Source: Nonomuraea sediminis (GTDB taxonomy: Bacteria; Actinomycetota; Actinomycetes; Streptosporangiales; Streptosporangiaceae). Taken from it: a DNA stretch of 64,000 nucleotides. Within the stretch, counting starts at the first letter, position 1, and each line of letters begins with the position of its first letter. Location of the stretch: contig NZ_JAHDTI010000003.1 in assembly GCF_018531495.1 (NCBI RefSeq), positions 806,001-870,000 on the forward strand, written 5' to 3'. The notes under the pieces are model-generated. The model made no database searches, had not been told where the DNA came from, and was given only the letters and a program-made list of their open reading frames with translations. Made by a program: the position numbers and the translations under genes. Positions 7,865 through 16,559 of the stretch are shown here, one piece after another.

Positions 7865-9433
7865 ATGGGCGGCATCGAGTTGGCTCGTCCGCTGTACTTC
7901 TGGCTGGGGTTCCTGGCCACGGCCACGGGGGTGGTCCTGCACCTGCCGATGTACCTGCACGGTGCGGACATGCACTACAGGCTGGCGGGGATGGAGATGG
8001 ACACGCCGATGACGATCGGCATGGCCCTGATCGTGGTCGGCCTGGCCGCCACCGGCTACGGACTGATCCCGAGGGGTGCCTTCGCCTCCAGGCCCGCCGG
8101 GGAGGTGCGGGTGCGGGCGCTGGACGACGCGCGGATGCGCCCGGCGCACCTCGGGCTGATCGTCGTCCTGTCCATCGCGGTGATCATCGACGCGATGAAG
8201 CCGATCACGCTGGGCTTCGTGGTGCCCGGCATGGCCAAGGAGTACGGGCTGCGCTCCGCGCTGAACCCGCACGGCGAGTGGCCGGCGGCGATCCTGCCGC
8301 TGGCCGGGCTGACCGGCACCGTGCTCGGCTCGCTGCTGTGGGGCTGGATGGGCGACCGCATCGGGCGCAAGCCGTCCATCCTGTTCGCGGGCGTGCTGTT
8401 CATCGGGACGGCGATCTGCGGCGCCATGCCCGACATCCGGTGGAACCTGGTCATGTGCCTGCTCATGGGCCTGGGCGCGGGCGGCATGCTGCCGATCACG
8501 TTCTCGTTGCTCGCCGAGACGATCCCGCCGCGGCACAAGGGCTGGGTGATGGTGCTCATCGGCGGCAACCTGGCCGTCGCCTACGTGGCGGCCAGCTGGC
8601 TGTCGGCCGCGCTCGCGCCCACCTACTCCTGGCGGATCATGTGGCTGATCGGCCTGCCGACCGGCGTCTTCCTGATCCTGCTCAACCGCTTCATCCCCGA
8701 ATCGCCCCGCTTCCTGCTCGCGCACGGCCGCGACGAGGAGGCCCACCGGATCATGGCCAGGTACGGCGCGGCCACCACGCAGGCCGTGGAGCTGGTCGAG
8801 GACGAGCAGCCGGGCGGCTACTCGCGGCTGTTCCGTCCCCCGTTCACCGGGCTGACCGTGGCCGTGGTGATCCTGGGGCTGAGCATCGGCCTGGTCACCT
8901 ACGGCTTCCAGCTGTGGATCCCGTCGAACCTGCAGAAGCTCGGGCTCGACCAGCCGACAGCCGACCGGGCGCTGCGCGACTCGGCGCTGCTGGGGCTGCC
9001 GCTGATCTTCATCTCGGCGGCCATGTACGGGCTGTGGAGCGCCAAGAAGACCATCGTGGTGCTGGCCACGCTGGTGGGGGCGGCGCTGGTCGTGCTGTCG
9101 TTCGCCGGTGAGAGCCTCGCCCAGGACCGCACCTGGCTGTACATCCTGCTGGCCGGGCCGATCGTGGGCACCGCCACGATCGCCGCCGTCCTGGCCGCCT
9201 ACTCCTCGGAGATCTACCCGACCCGGGTCCGCTCGCGCGGATCCGGCCTGTCGGCCGGGGTCGGCAAGTTCGGCGGCGTGGCGGTCACGGCGTTCCTGGT
9301 GGCCGGGGCGGCGGCGCCGTCCATCGGCGCGACCGCGCTGCTCGGCGCCGTCCCGCTGGTGCTGGCCGTCGCGGCCGTGCTGCTGTTCGGCGTGGAGACC
9401 AGGAAGACCGAACTCCAACCCGTCGAGGTGTGA
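7865..9433 (+). CDS. MFS transporter with an extra N-terminal membrane pair
   Basis: The 522-residue protein belongs to the major facilitator superfamily. The canonical loop 2-3 motif is GWMGDRIGRKP (160-170), followed by RIMWLIGLPTGVFL and the sugar-porter-like PESPRFLL. Two additional hydrophobic helices precede the usual 12 (about residues 8-28 and 48-66), joined by a His/Met-containing loop (MYLHGADMHYRLAGMEMD). The substrate is unknown. Linkage to the flavoprotein suggests export or uptake of its product or substrate. GGAAGGGGAGG precedes the start. A strong hairpin immediately follows the stop. Confidence 0.8.
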   Translation: MGGIELARPLYFWLGFLATATGVVLHLPMYLHGADMHYRLAGMEMDTPMTIGMALIVVGLAATGYGLIPRGAFASRPAGEVRVRALDDARMRPAHLGLIVVLSIAVIIDAMKPITLGFVVPGMAKEYGLRSALNPHGEWPAAILPLAGLTGTVLGSLLWGWMGDRIGRKPSILFAGVLFIGTAICGAMPDIRWNLVMCLLMGLGAGGMLPITFSLLAETIPPRHKGWVMVLIGGNLAVAYVAASWLSAALAPTYSWRIMWLIGLPTGVFLILLNRFIPESPRFLLAHGRDEEAHRIMARYGAATTQAVELVEDEQPGGYSRLFRPPFTGLTVAVVILGLSIGLVTYGFQLWIPSNLQKLGLDQPTADRALRDSALLGLPLIFISAAMYGLWSAKKTIVVLATLVGAALVVLSFAGESLAQDRTWLYILLAGPIVGTATIAAVLAAYSSEIYPTRVRSRGSGLSAGVGKFGGVAVTAFLVAGAAAPSIGATALLGAVPLVLAVAAVLLFGVETRKTELQPVEV

Positions 9434-9437
9434 CGGA

Positions 9438-9469
9438 CGCGCGGGAACCATCCAGGTGGTTCCCGCGCG
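9438..9469. terminator. Strong hairpin terminator after the MFS gene
   Basis: A 13-bp perfect stem (9438-9450 with 9457-9469) and a 6-nt loop lie 4 nt after the MFS stop codon. It probably ends the three-gene operon. It sits at the left edge of the second dispersed repeat copy. Confidence 0.7.
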
Positions 9470-9596
9470 CCGTTGCGGTGAGCAGGTGTCACCGACTCGC
9501 CGCGAGCGCCGGTCGCGGGCCCTCAGCCGAAGTGCGGCGGGCGGCCGGTGGGGCGGCTTGCCGTACTTCTAGAAGGGCTTGCCGTACTTCTAGAAG
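9464..9596. repeat. Dispersed repeat copy 2, with a 21-bp tandem duplication
   Basis: This is the right half of the MITE-like element seen at 2.1 kb. It carries the shared CCGACTCGCC, GGGCCCTCAGCCG, GCGGCGGGCGGCCGGTGGGG and GGCTTGCCGTAC blocks. Its last 21 bp (GGCTTGCCGTACTTCTAGAA plus G) occur twice head to tail at 9555-9575 and 9576-9596. The second unit contains the stop codon of the convergent Xaa-Pro peptidase gene. Confidence 0.7.
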
Positions 9597-11515
9597 AAGG
9601 AGAAGCCCTGCTCCGGCTGCGGCAGCCTCAGCTGCTGCGGGCCGTGGAACTTGGCCTTGTCCTTCGGCATGGTCGTCGGAGCGGTGACGAACGGGACGAT
9701 GATGCGGCTCTTGGCCAGGTCAACGGTCACGTTCGCGCCGGTGCCCGCCTCGTCGCTGTAGTCGTAGTCGGTGCCGGCGATCACCAGGCCGAGGCGGTGG
9801 CCCTGCTTGAAGGTGTAGTCGTGGGGCAGCGTCTGCCACTTGACCTTGCCGTACGTGCCCACGGGGAGCGGCGACGAGGTGGTCAGCGAGTCGCGGTTCT
9901 GCACGTCGATCCAACCGCGGGCGACGATCTCGGCCGGGGCGGTCACCAGGTTCGTGACCGTCTTCTTGTAGCAGCCGTCGTCGGCCGGGGTGGAGTCGCC
10001 GTGGCAGTCCTCCTCGGTGAGCGTGGTGATGCCCTGGCCGCGGCGCCAGTCGACCCTGGTGTCGTCGCCGAAGTCGACGAGCAGGGCCGTCAGGTTGGCG
10101 GTGGGCTGGTCCAGCTTGACCCGCAGGTCGGCCGTCGGCGTGCCGGACAGGCGCAGGTCCAGCGGCAGCGCGCCGCTGGTGAACGCGATCCGGCCCGGCT
10201 TGGCCGTACCGACGTCCGCGATCATGTCGGCTTCCTCGAGGCTGACGTCGGTGAACGACGCGGTCGCGCCCTTGGCGGCAGGGACCAGGCCGAGCGAGCC
10301 GTCGGGGGCGGGGCTGAGCGGGACCTTGACCGCGAACGGCGCCGGCCAGTCGCGCTGCTTGATCCACTGTGTGGGGCCGACCTGGACGTCGGCGCGCGGC
10401 TGGGTGAGCGCGTCGTTGCGGACGCCCTGCAGCCAGTAGTCGAACCAGCCGTGCAGGGTGTCGACCCAGATGTCCCTGCGGCCCTCGAAGTCGAACGGGT
10501 CCACGTGCTGGTACTGGCCGACCCAGATCTTGCGCGGGATGTTCCGCTCGGCCAGGGCCTGCCACCAGGTGGAGAAGTTGTCCGGCTTGACGTTCAGGTC
10601 GTTGACCGTGTGCACGGCGAAGACGCTGGCGCGGACGTTGGAGACGTCCTTGAGGTAGTCGCGCTCGGCCCAGAAGGCGTTGTAGTTGCCCGTGTCGTCG
10701 CCGTCCTCGGCGTCCATCTTGTCGCGGACGGCCTGGCACTTGGGCTCGGGGTCGGTGTCGACGTAGTTGGCCAGCCAGGAGGCGTAGTCGTGGTTGTAGA
10801 TGACGCCGTTGGAGCGCTGGTACTTGTACCAGGAGTCGATCGCCGAGATCGGCACGATCGTCACCAGGCCCTGCACTCCGGTGGCGGCCACGCCCTGCGC
10901 CAGCGTGCCGTCGTAGGACTTGCCGATCATCGCGGCCTTGCCGGTGGTCCAGTCGGCGGTGGCGGGGCTGCCGTCCGCCTTGTAGGCCTTGGCGCGGCCG
11001 TTGAGCCAGTCGATGACCGCCTTGCCGCCGGCGATGTCGGCCTTGCCGCCGATGTCCGGGCATCCCTCGGACTTCGTGGTGCCGATCATGTCCACGTTCA
11101 GTACGGCGTAGCCGCGCGGCACGAAGTAGTTGTCGTAGAAGAGGGGGAACTTCACGGGGTTGCCGGAGGGGTCGTAGACCTTCCGCTCACCCTCGTTCCC
11201 GCGGCCCGAGTTGTCGTAGTAGGGGCTCTCGTCCATGATCACCGGGACCTTGAGCCCGGGGCCGGACTCCTTGGGCCGGATGATGTCGACTCGGACCCTG
11301 TCCAGCTTGCCGTCGGAGTCGCTGTCGACGCTCGACTCGACGTAGACGTACTCGCGGATCGCGTCCGCGTAGGAGAAGACGGGCTGAGTGCGGCCGTTCT
11401 GGACCGTGATCGCGGGTTCGCTCGCCGCCTTCGCCGGGGTCGCGGCGACCGCGAGGGTGAGGGCGATCGCGATGAGGGCCGGGCGTAATTGTGGCACGCG
11501 TGTCCTCCGAGACAT
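9590..11515 (-). CDS. Secreted Xaa-Pro dipeptidyl-peptidase
   Basis: The 641-residue serine hydrolase of the CocE/NonD-X-Pro (S15) family removes Xaa-Pro dipeptides from extracellular peptides. An N-terminal signal peptide (residues 1-30, ending ATPAKA-A) predicts secretion. The alpha/beta-hydrolase domain has the nucleophile Ser200 in GKSYDGT, probable Asp306 in HTVNDLNV and His337 in QYQHVDP. The C-terminal jelly-roll (about 390-640) resembles the S15 lectin-like domain. The ATG at 11515 follows TCGGAGGAC. The last codons and the TAG lie in a duplicated copy of the dispersed repeat, so its C-terminus may have been reshaped by that element. Confidence 0.88.
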   Translation of the reverse strand: MSRRTRVPQLRPALIAIALTLAVAATPAKAASEPAITVQNGRTQPVFSYADAIREYVYVESSVDSDSDGKLDRVRVDIIRPKESGPGLKVPVIMDESPYYDNSGRGNEGERKVYDPSGNPVKFPLFYDNYFVPRGYAVLNVDMIGTTKSEGCPDIGGKADIAGGKAVIDWLNGRAKAYKADGSPATADWTTGKAAMIGKSYDGTLAQGVAATGVQGLVTIVPISAIDSWYKYQRSNGVIYNHDYASWLANYVDTDPEPKCQAVRDKMDAEDGDDTGNYNAFWAERDYLKDVSNVRASVFAVHTVNDLNVKPDNFSTWWQALAERNIPRKIWVGQYQHVDPFDFEGRRDIWVDTLHGWFDYWLQGVRNDALTQPRADVQVGPTQWIKQRDWPAPFAVKVPLSPAPDGSLGLVPAAKGATASFTDVSLEEADMIADVGTAKPGRIAFTSGALPLDLRLSGTPTADLRVKLDQPTANLTALLVDFGDDTRVDWRRGQGITTLTEEDCHGDSTPADDGCYKKTVTNLVTAPAEIVARGWIDVQNRDSLTTSSPLPVGTYGKVKWQTLPHDYTFKQGHRLGLVIAGTDYDYSDEAGTGANVTVDLAKSRIIVPFVTAPTTMPKDKAKFHGPQQLRLPQPEQGFSFF

Positions 11516-11625
11516 TTGGGGAAAAGTACCCGCAATCTCTCAGACCACCGCACTCCTGACAAGATCCCAGCCACCCCAGTAAGCCCTGTCCGGATCCGGC
11601 CACGAGGCGCTGAGGTGGGGGACCG

Positions 11626-13068
11626 CTAGCAAGCGTCGGGGAAGGACGGGGGGAAGAGGGCGGTGGGGGGGCGGGTGAGGTGGTCGCGGGTGGAGTACGC
11701 GGCCTTCATGTGGTCGAAGTAGGTCTGGGCGCGGGACCGGAGGGCGGGCTCGTCCACGCCGGGGATGGTGCGGTCGCGCATGACCGTGCGGCCGTCGATG
11801 ACGACCGTGGTGACGTCCGCGCCCGAGCCGTTCATGAGGAGGGTGCGGATCGGGTCGTCGACGGGGCCGGTGAGGGCGACCGCGATGAGGTCGGCCTTGG
11901 CGCCGGGAGTAAGACGGCCGAGGTCGTCGCGGCCGAGGGCGCGGGCGCCGCCGAGGGTGGCGGCCCGGTAGTAGTCGGCGGCGGAACCGGCGTCGAGCCG
12001 TCCCGTGACGAGCTTGGCCAAGTTGTTGCCGTAGTCCATGTTGCGGATCATGTCCGGCGGATAGGAGTCGGTGCCCAGCGCCACCGTCACCCCGGCCTCG
12101 CGGTAGCGGTCGAAGTCGTGCAGCGCCGCGCCGTAGCGGACCATGGTGAGCGGGCAGTGGACGATCCCGGCGATCCCGGCGAGCCGGTCGAGGTCGTCCG
12201 GTCCGGAGCCGGGCGCTTCCGGATGCCCGGCGGCGTACAGTGCGTGCGGGATGAGCAGGCGCCGGTCCAGCAGCCCGGTGTCGGCGAGCACGTCCAGGGG
12301 CCGCTTGCCGTACCACTCGCGCAGCAGGCGCAGCTCGGTGAGGCCCTGCAGGCAGTGCAGGCGGACCAGGCAGCCGAGCTCGCCCGCGGCGGCCGCGGTG
12401 GCGCGCATGAGGTCCAGGGTGAGCGTCTCGATGCGGCACGGCAGCAGGGCGCCCCTGATCCGCCCGTCGAAGGCGCCGTCGAAGTCCTTCACGAAGCGGA
12501 CGGCGTCGGCGAGGCCCTGCTCGCCGAGCGAGGGCTCCCAGTGGACGTCCCTGGACCCGTCGGGAAGCACCACGGGGACGCCGGAGCGGTAGCTGGGGCC
12601 CAGGTACATGCGCAGCCCGAGACGGCCCGCGATCGAAGCTGTCCCGGCGAGCTCGTCGTAGGACTCGGCCCAGGCGCTGTGGGTCTCGGCGGCGATGGGC
12701 ATGGCGGTGGTGATGCCGTTGCGGATCAGCCGGGTCAGCGCGTACTCCCGCATGAACAGCGTCTCCTCCAGCGGGAAGACGGCCGCCCTGCGGTCGCGGG
12801 CGTGGTCGAGGGACCAGTTCAGGCCGCTGGAGTCGGCCTGCCAGGTGTCGAGGATGGCGTGGTCGATGTCGGCCAGCGCGTCCAGGTCGATGAACCCCGG
12901 CCCGACCACGGCCTGCCCGGCGTCGATCACCTCGTCGTACGGACCCGGGTACGACGGGCCCACGTAGACGATCCTGTCGGCGGAGTAGGCCACGCAGCCG
13001 TCCCTGTGCACGACGTGGTCGCCGTCGCGGTATCCGATGACGTGCGAGGCCTTGACGAGTGTGATCAC
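11626..13068 (-). CDS. Amidohydrolase-family protein lacking the usual HxH motif
   Basis: The 480-residue protein follows the ATZ/TRZ-type metal-dependent amidohydrolase fold. His238 (RLHCLQG), His275 (IPHALYA), His304 and Asp334 (LGTDSYPPDM) match later ligands and catalytic residues. The first metal motif, normally HxH after PGF(I/V), is replaced by PGFIDLDALADIDH, so two metal ligands are absent. It may use a different metal arrangement or be a divergent subclass. The GTG at 13068 overlaps the upstream ABC gene in GTGA. As the last gene of the operon with a second, intact amidohydrolase, it probably acts on the imported compound. Confidence 0.78.
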   Translation of the reverse strand: MITLVKASHVIGYRDGDHVVHRDGCVAYSADRIVYVGPSYPGPYDEVIDAGQAVVGPGFIDLDALADIDHAILDTWQADSSGLNWSLDHARDRRAAVFPLEETLFMREYALTRLIRNGITTAMPIAAETHSAWAESYDELAGTASIAGRLGLRMYLGPSYRSGVPVVLPDGSRDVHWEPSLGEQGLADAVRFVKDFDGAFDGRIRGALLPCRIETLTLDLMRATAAAAGELGCLVRLHCLQGLTELRLLREWYGKRPLDVLADTGLLDRRLLIPHALYAAGHPEAPGSGPDDLDRLAGIAGIVHCPLTMVRYGAALHDFDRYREAGVTVALGTDSYPPDMIRNMDYGNNLAKLVTGRLDAGSAADYYRAATLGGARALGRDDLGRLTPGAKADLIAVALTGPVDDPIRTLLMNGSGADVTTVVIDGRTVMRDRTIPGVDEPALRSRAQTYFDHMKAAYSTRDHLTRPPTALFPPSFPDAC

Positions 13069-13913
13069 GTGGTGGTTCTCCTGGTCGGTTTCCATCCCGG
13101 CCGGGGCACGGCCTCGAGCAGCGCCCTGGTGTAGTCGTGGGCGGGCTCGCGCAGCAGGCCGGCGGTGGGTCCGCTCTCGACGATCCTGCCCTGCCGCATG
13201 ACGATGGCGGTGTCGCTGATCTGGTTGACCACGGCCAGGTCGTGCGTGATGAACACGTAGCTGATCTCGCCGCGCTCCCTGATGTCGGCCAGCAGGTTGA
13301 GTATCTGGGCCTGGATCGACACGTCCAGCGCGGCCACCGCCTCGTCGAGCACCAGCACGCGGGGCTCGGCGGCCAGCGCGCGGGCGATGGCCACGCGCTG
13401 GCGCTGGCCTCCCGACAGCTGCTTGGGCAGCATGGCGGCGTGCCGCTCGGCCAGGCCGACGGACTCCAGCAGCTCCAGCGCCCTGCGGCCGCGCTCCGCC
13501 TGGGTGAGCGGGAAGTGCAGGGCCAGGCTGGTCTCGACGACGTCGCCGACGCGCTGCAGCTTGTCCAGCGAGGAGTACGGGTCCTGGAAGACGATCTGGA
13601 TCTCCCTGGCCCGCCGCCTGCGCTCGGCGGTCGACACGCGCCCGCCGCGGCGCTGCCTGCCGCACACGGTGATCGTGCCGCCGGTGGGGGTCTCCAGCCC
13701 GAGCAGCATCCGCGCGACGGTGGTCTTGCCCGACCCGGACTCCCCCACCACGGCCAGCGACTCGCCCGCCTCGACGGTGAACGACACGTCGTCCACCGCG
13801 ACCGCCTGCCCGTAGACCTTCCGCAGCCCCTCCACCTCGATGACACTCGTCCGACCTCCTTCGGAGGCCGCACGGGCGTCAGACAGCTGTGTTTGATCGG
13901 GTCGCTCGCTCAT
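13065..13913 (-). CDS. Oligopeptide-type ABC transporter ATP-binding protein (DppF/OppF-like)
   Basis: This 282-residue ATPase energises the permease pair encoded upstream. It has Walker A GESGSGKT (57-64), a Q-loop FQDPYSSLD, signature LSGGQRQR, Walker B VLVLDEAVAALD and switch His in ITHD. Its Walker B continues DEAVAALD instead of the usual DEPTSALD. The ATG at 13913 overlaps the DppD-like stop by ATGA, and its own stop overlaps the amidohydrolase start by GTGA. Confidence 0.9.
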   Translation of the reverse strand: MSERPDQTQLSDARAASEGGRTSVIEVEGLRKVYGQAVAVDDVSFTVEAGESLAVVGESGSGKTTVARMLLGLETPTGGTITVCGRQRRGGRVSTAERRRRAREIQIVFQDPYSSLDKLQRVGDVVETSLALHFPLTQAERGRRALELLESVGLAERHAAMLPKQLSGGQRQRVAIARALAAEPRVLVLDEAVAALDVSIQAQILNLLADIRERGEISYVFITHDLAVVNQISDTAIVMRQGRIVESGPTAGLLREPAHDYTRALLEAVPRPGWKPTRRTTT

Positions 13914-14863
13914 GCGATCTCCTCGACCCGCGCGCAGGCCACCAGCACGCCCTCCATGTCCCGCATCGGCGGCTCTCCTTCCTGGCAGTACGGCGTGCTG
14001 AAGGCACACCGTGGCGCGAAGGCGCACCCGGGATCCGCCTCGAAGGCCGCCACCGGCCTGCCGGGGATGACGGGCAGCCGCCTGCGCTCCCCGAGCGCGG
14101 GCCGCGACTCGAGCAGGCCGCGCGTGTAGGGGTGGCGGGGCGCGGCGACCAGGGCCTCGGCGGGCTGGGTCTCCACGACGCGGCCCGCGTACATCACGGC
14201 CAGCCGGTCGCAGGTGGCCGCGGCCAGCTCCAGGTCGTGGGTGATCAGCAGCATCGCCATGCCCCGGTCCCTGCGCAGCTCGTCCAGGATGGCCATCACC
14301 TCCGACTGCGTGGTCACGTCGAGCGCGGTGGTCGGCTCGTCGGCCAGGATCAGGTCTGGCTCGACGGCCAGCACCGAGGCGATCATCACCCGCTGCAGCA
14401 GGCCGCCCGACAGCTCGTGCGGGTACTGCCTCATCCTGCGTTCCTCGATGCCGACCTCGGCCAGCAGCTCGGCGGCCCGCGAGGAGGCCTGCCGTACCGG
14501 GAGGCCGAGGTTGTGGATCATGGCTTCGGTGAGGAAGTCGCCGACGCTGCGCACCGGGTTGATGTGCGCGCGCGGATCCTGGAAGATCATCGCGATGCGG
14601 CGGGCGCGCAGCGCGCGCAGGTCCCTGGGCCGCAGGGCGAGCACGTCGGCGCCGTCGAAGAGCACCGATCCGGTGACGCGGGCGCCCGGCGGGGTGAGGC
14701 CGAGCACCGCGCGGGCGGTCATCGACTTGCCCGAGCCGGACTCGCCGACCAGCCCGACGGCCTCGCCGCGGGCGATGTCGAGGCTGACGTCCGCCACCAG
14801 CGTGCGCCAGTCCTTGGCGTACGGCACGGCCAGGTTGAGCGCGGACAGGCTGAGCAGGCTCAT
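13910..14863 (-). CDS. Oligopeptide-type ABC transporter ATP-binding protein (DppD/OppD-like)
   Basis: The 317-residue ATPase has Walker A GESGSGKS, Q-loop FQDPRAHINPV, signature LSGGLLQR and Walker B LILADEPTTALD. The C-terminal oligopeptide-transporter extension carries four cysteines (CAFAPRCAFSTPYC and the later AC), a pattern typical of DppD/OppD, where it may bind an Fe-S cluster. It forms the nucleotide-binding pair with the DppF-like protein and is coupled to it and to the permease gene by 4-nt overlaps. Confidence 0.9.
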   Translation of the reverse strand: MSLLSLSALNLAVPYAKDWRTLVADVSLDIARGEAVGLVGESGSGKSMTARAVLGLTPPGARVTGSVLFDGADVLALRPRDLRALRARRIAMIFQDPRAHINPVRSVGDFLTEAMIHNLGLPVRQASSRAAELLAEVGIEERRMRQYPHELSGGLLQRVMIASVLAVEPDLILADEPTTALDVTTQSEVMAILDELRRDRGMAMLLITHDLELAAATCDRLAVMYAGRVVETQPAEALVAAPRHPYTRGLLESRPALGERRRLPVIPGRPVAAFEADPGCAFAPRCAFSTPYCQEGEPPMRDMEGVLVACARVEEIA

Positions 14864-15666
14864 GACTGCCTCCCGAGACGGTCGCCGAGGACGTTGAACG
14901 CGGCGACGACCAGGGCGATCAGGATCCCCGCGCTGAGCGCCTCGAGCGGCTGGCCGCGCATGGCGCTGTCCAGGCCGCTCTTGACCATCAGCCCCCAGTC
15001 GGCGTCCGGCGGCTGGACGCCCAGCCCGAGGAATGAGACCGCCGCCACGTCGATCACCGCGAAGCCCAGCGCCGACACCGACTGCGCGATGATGATCGGC
15101 CGCAGGTTCGGCAGCAGGTGCCGGGTGCAGATGGCCAGCACCCCGCGCCCCTGCACCCAGGCCGCCGCCACGTACGGCAGGCCGCGCTCCCGCAGCGCCG
15201 CCCCGCGCACGACGCGGGCCACGTACGGCGTGTAGGCCACGGCCAGCCCGGCCACCACGCCGGGGATGCCGGGCCCCAGCACGGCCACGGTGACCAGCGC
15301 GAACACGATGCCGGGCACGGCGAACAGCACGTCGAGCGCCCGGGAGACGACGGCGTCGACCCGGCCGCCGGCCCAGGCGGCGGTGATGGCCAGCGCGGTC
15401 CCCGCCACGCTGGAGACGGCGATGACCAGCACCGGTCCGAGCAGCGTGGTCCGCGCGCCGTACATCAGCCTGGACAGCACGTCCCTGCCGAGCGCGTCGG
15501 TGCCGAGCGGGTGCGCGGCCGTGCTGCCGCCGAGGGCGTTCAGCAGGTCGGGGAAGTTCGGATCGTAGGGCGCGAGCAGCGGCGCGGCCAGCGTGACGGC
15601 CACGACCACGACCAGGAAGGACGCGGCCGTCACCGTCACAGGCGCGGGTCGAGAGCGGAGTAGCAC
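14860..15666 (-). CDS. Oligopeptide-type ABC transporter permease (DppC-like)
   Basis: This inner-membrane permease of up to 268 residues has the DppC features: an N-terminal helix, HPLGTDALGRDVLSRLMYGAR, and the binding-protein-dependent transport loop with its EAA-like region around AAAWVQGRGVLAI. There are about six membrane segments. The start is uncertain. GTG at 15666 keeps the basic RSRP before the first helix but overlaps dppB by 31 nt. GTG at 15639 gives the GTGA overlap used elsewhere in this operon and a 259-residue product. Confidence 0.87.
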   Translation of the reverse strand: MLLRSRPAPVTVTAASFLVVVVAVTLAAPLLAPYDPNFPDLLNALGGSTAAHPLGTDALGRDVLSRLMYGARTTLLGPVLVIAVSSVAGTALAITAAWAGGRVDAVVSRALDVLFAVPGIVFALVTVAVLGPGIPGVVAGLAVAYTPYVARVVRGAALRERGLPYVAAAWVQGRGVLAICTRHLLPNLRPIIIAQSVSALGFAVIDVAAVSFLGLGVQPPDADWGLMVKSGLDSAMRGQPLEALSAGILIALVVAAFNVLGDRLGRQS

Positions 15667-16559
15667 AGGTCCACCAGGAGGTTGATCAGGACGAAGGCGG
15701 TGACCAGCACGAGCACCACCGCCTGGACGATCGCGAAGTCGCGCTGCAGGATCGCGCGGACGAACAGCGAGCCGAGCCCGTCGAGGGCGAAGATGTTCTC
15801 CACCACGACCGACCCGGCGATCAGCCCGGCCACGTTGAGCCCGGTCACGGTCACCACCGGGATGGCGGCGTTGCGCAGCACGTGGCGGCGCACGATGTGG
15901 CGCTCGGCGAAGCCGCGGGCGCGGGCGGTCTCCACGTGCTCGCGGCCGAGCTCCTCCCGCACCGAGGCGCGCGTGATGCGGGCCAGGAAGGCGGCGCTGG
16001 CCAGGCTGAGCGTGATCGCGGGCAGCGTCAGATGGTGGATGCGCCCGCCGAACCCGCTGCCGGCCCCGAACACGGGGAACCAGCCGAGCCCGAGCGCGAA
16101 CACGATGACCAGCGCCACCCCGATCACGAACGGCGGCACGGCGAGGAACGCCGACGACAGGCCGTTCACCAGGGCCTCGACGCGTCCCCTGCGCAGCCCG
16201 GCGAGCAGCCCCATGGACACCCCGCCCAGCACGATCAGCAGCGTGGCGTAGGCCACCAGCAGCACGGTGGTCGGCACGCGGGCCGCCATCAGCGCCGACA
16301 CGTCCTGCCGGTAGACCAGCGAGCTGCCGAAGTCGCCTGTCACGGCGCCCCGCAGCCAGGTGGCGTAGCGGACCAGGAACGGGTCGTCGAGGTGGTACTG
16401 CGCCCGGATCGCGGCGATCTGCTCGGGGGTGCCGCTGCGGTTGCCGAGCAGGAACGCCATCGGCCCGCCCGGCACCAGGTACAGCAGGCCGTACACCAGG
16501 AAGGAGGCGACGAGCAGGACCACGGCCAGGCCCGCCAGCCGCTTGAGCAGGAAGCTCAC
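15636..16559 (-). CDS. Oligopeptide-type ABC transporter permease (DppB-like)
   Basis: The 307-residue permease begins with FLLKRLAGLAVVLLVASF and carries the DppB-specific periplasmic region (GNRSGTPEQIAAIRAQYHLD, then GDFGSSLVYRQDV). The C-terminal EAA loop is in ETARARGFAERHIVRRHVL. About six membrane helices are present. The GTG at 16559 overlaps the stop of the binding-protein gene (GTGA). It pairs with the DppC-like permease as the channel. Confidence 0.88.
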   Translation of the reverse strand: MSFLLKRLAGLAVVLLVASFLVYGLLYLVPGGPMAFLLGNRSGTPEQIAAIRAQYHLDDPFLVRYATWLRGAVTGDFGSSLVYRQDVSALMAARVPTTVLLVAYATLLIVLGGVSMGLLAGLRRGRVEALVNGLSSAFLAVPPFVIGVALVIVFALGLGWFPVFGAGSGFGGRIHHLTLPAITLSLASAAFLARITRASVREELGREHVETARARGFAERHIVRRHVLRNAAIPVVTVTGLNVAGLIAGSVVVENIFALDGLGSLFVRAILQRDFAIVQAVVLVLVTAFVLINLLVDLCYSALDPRL

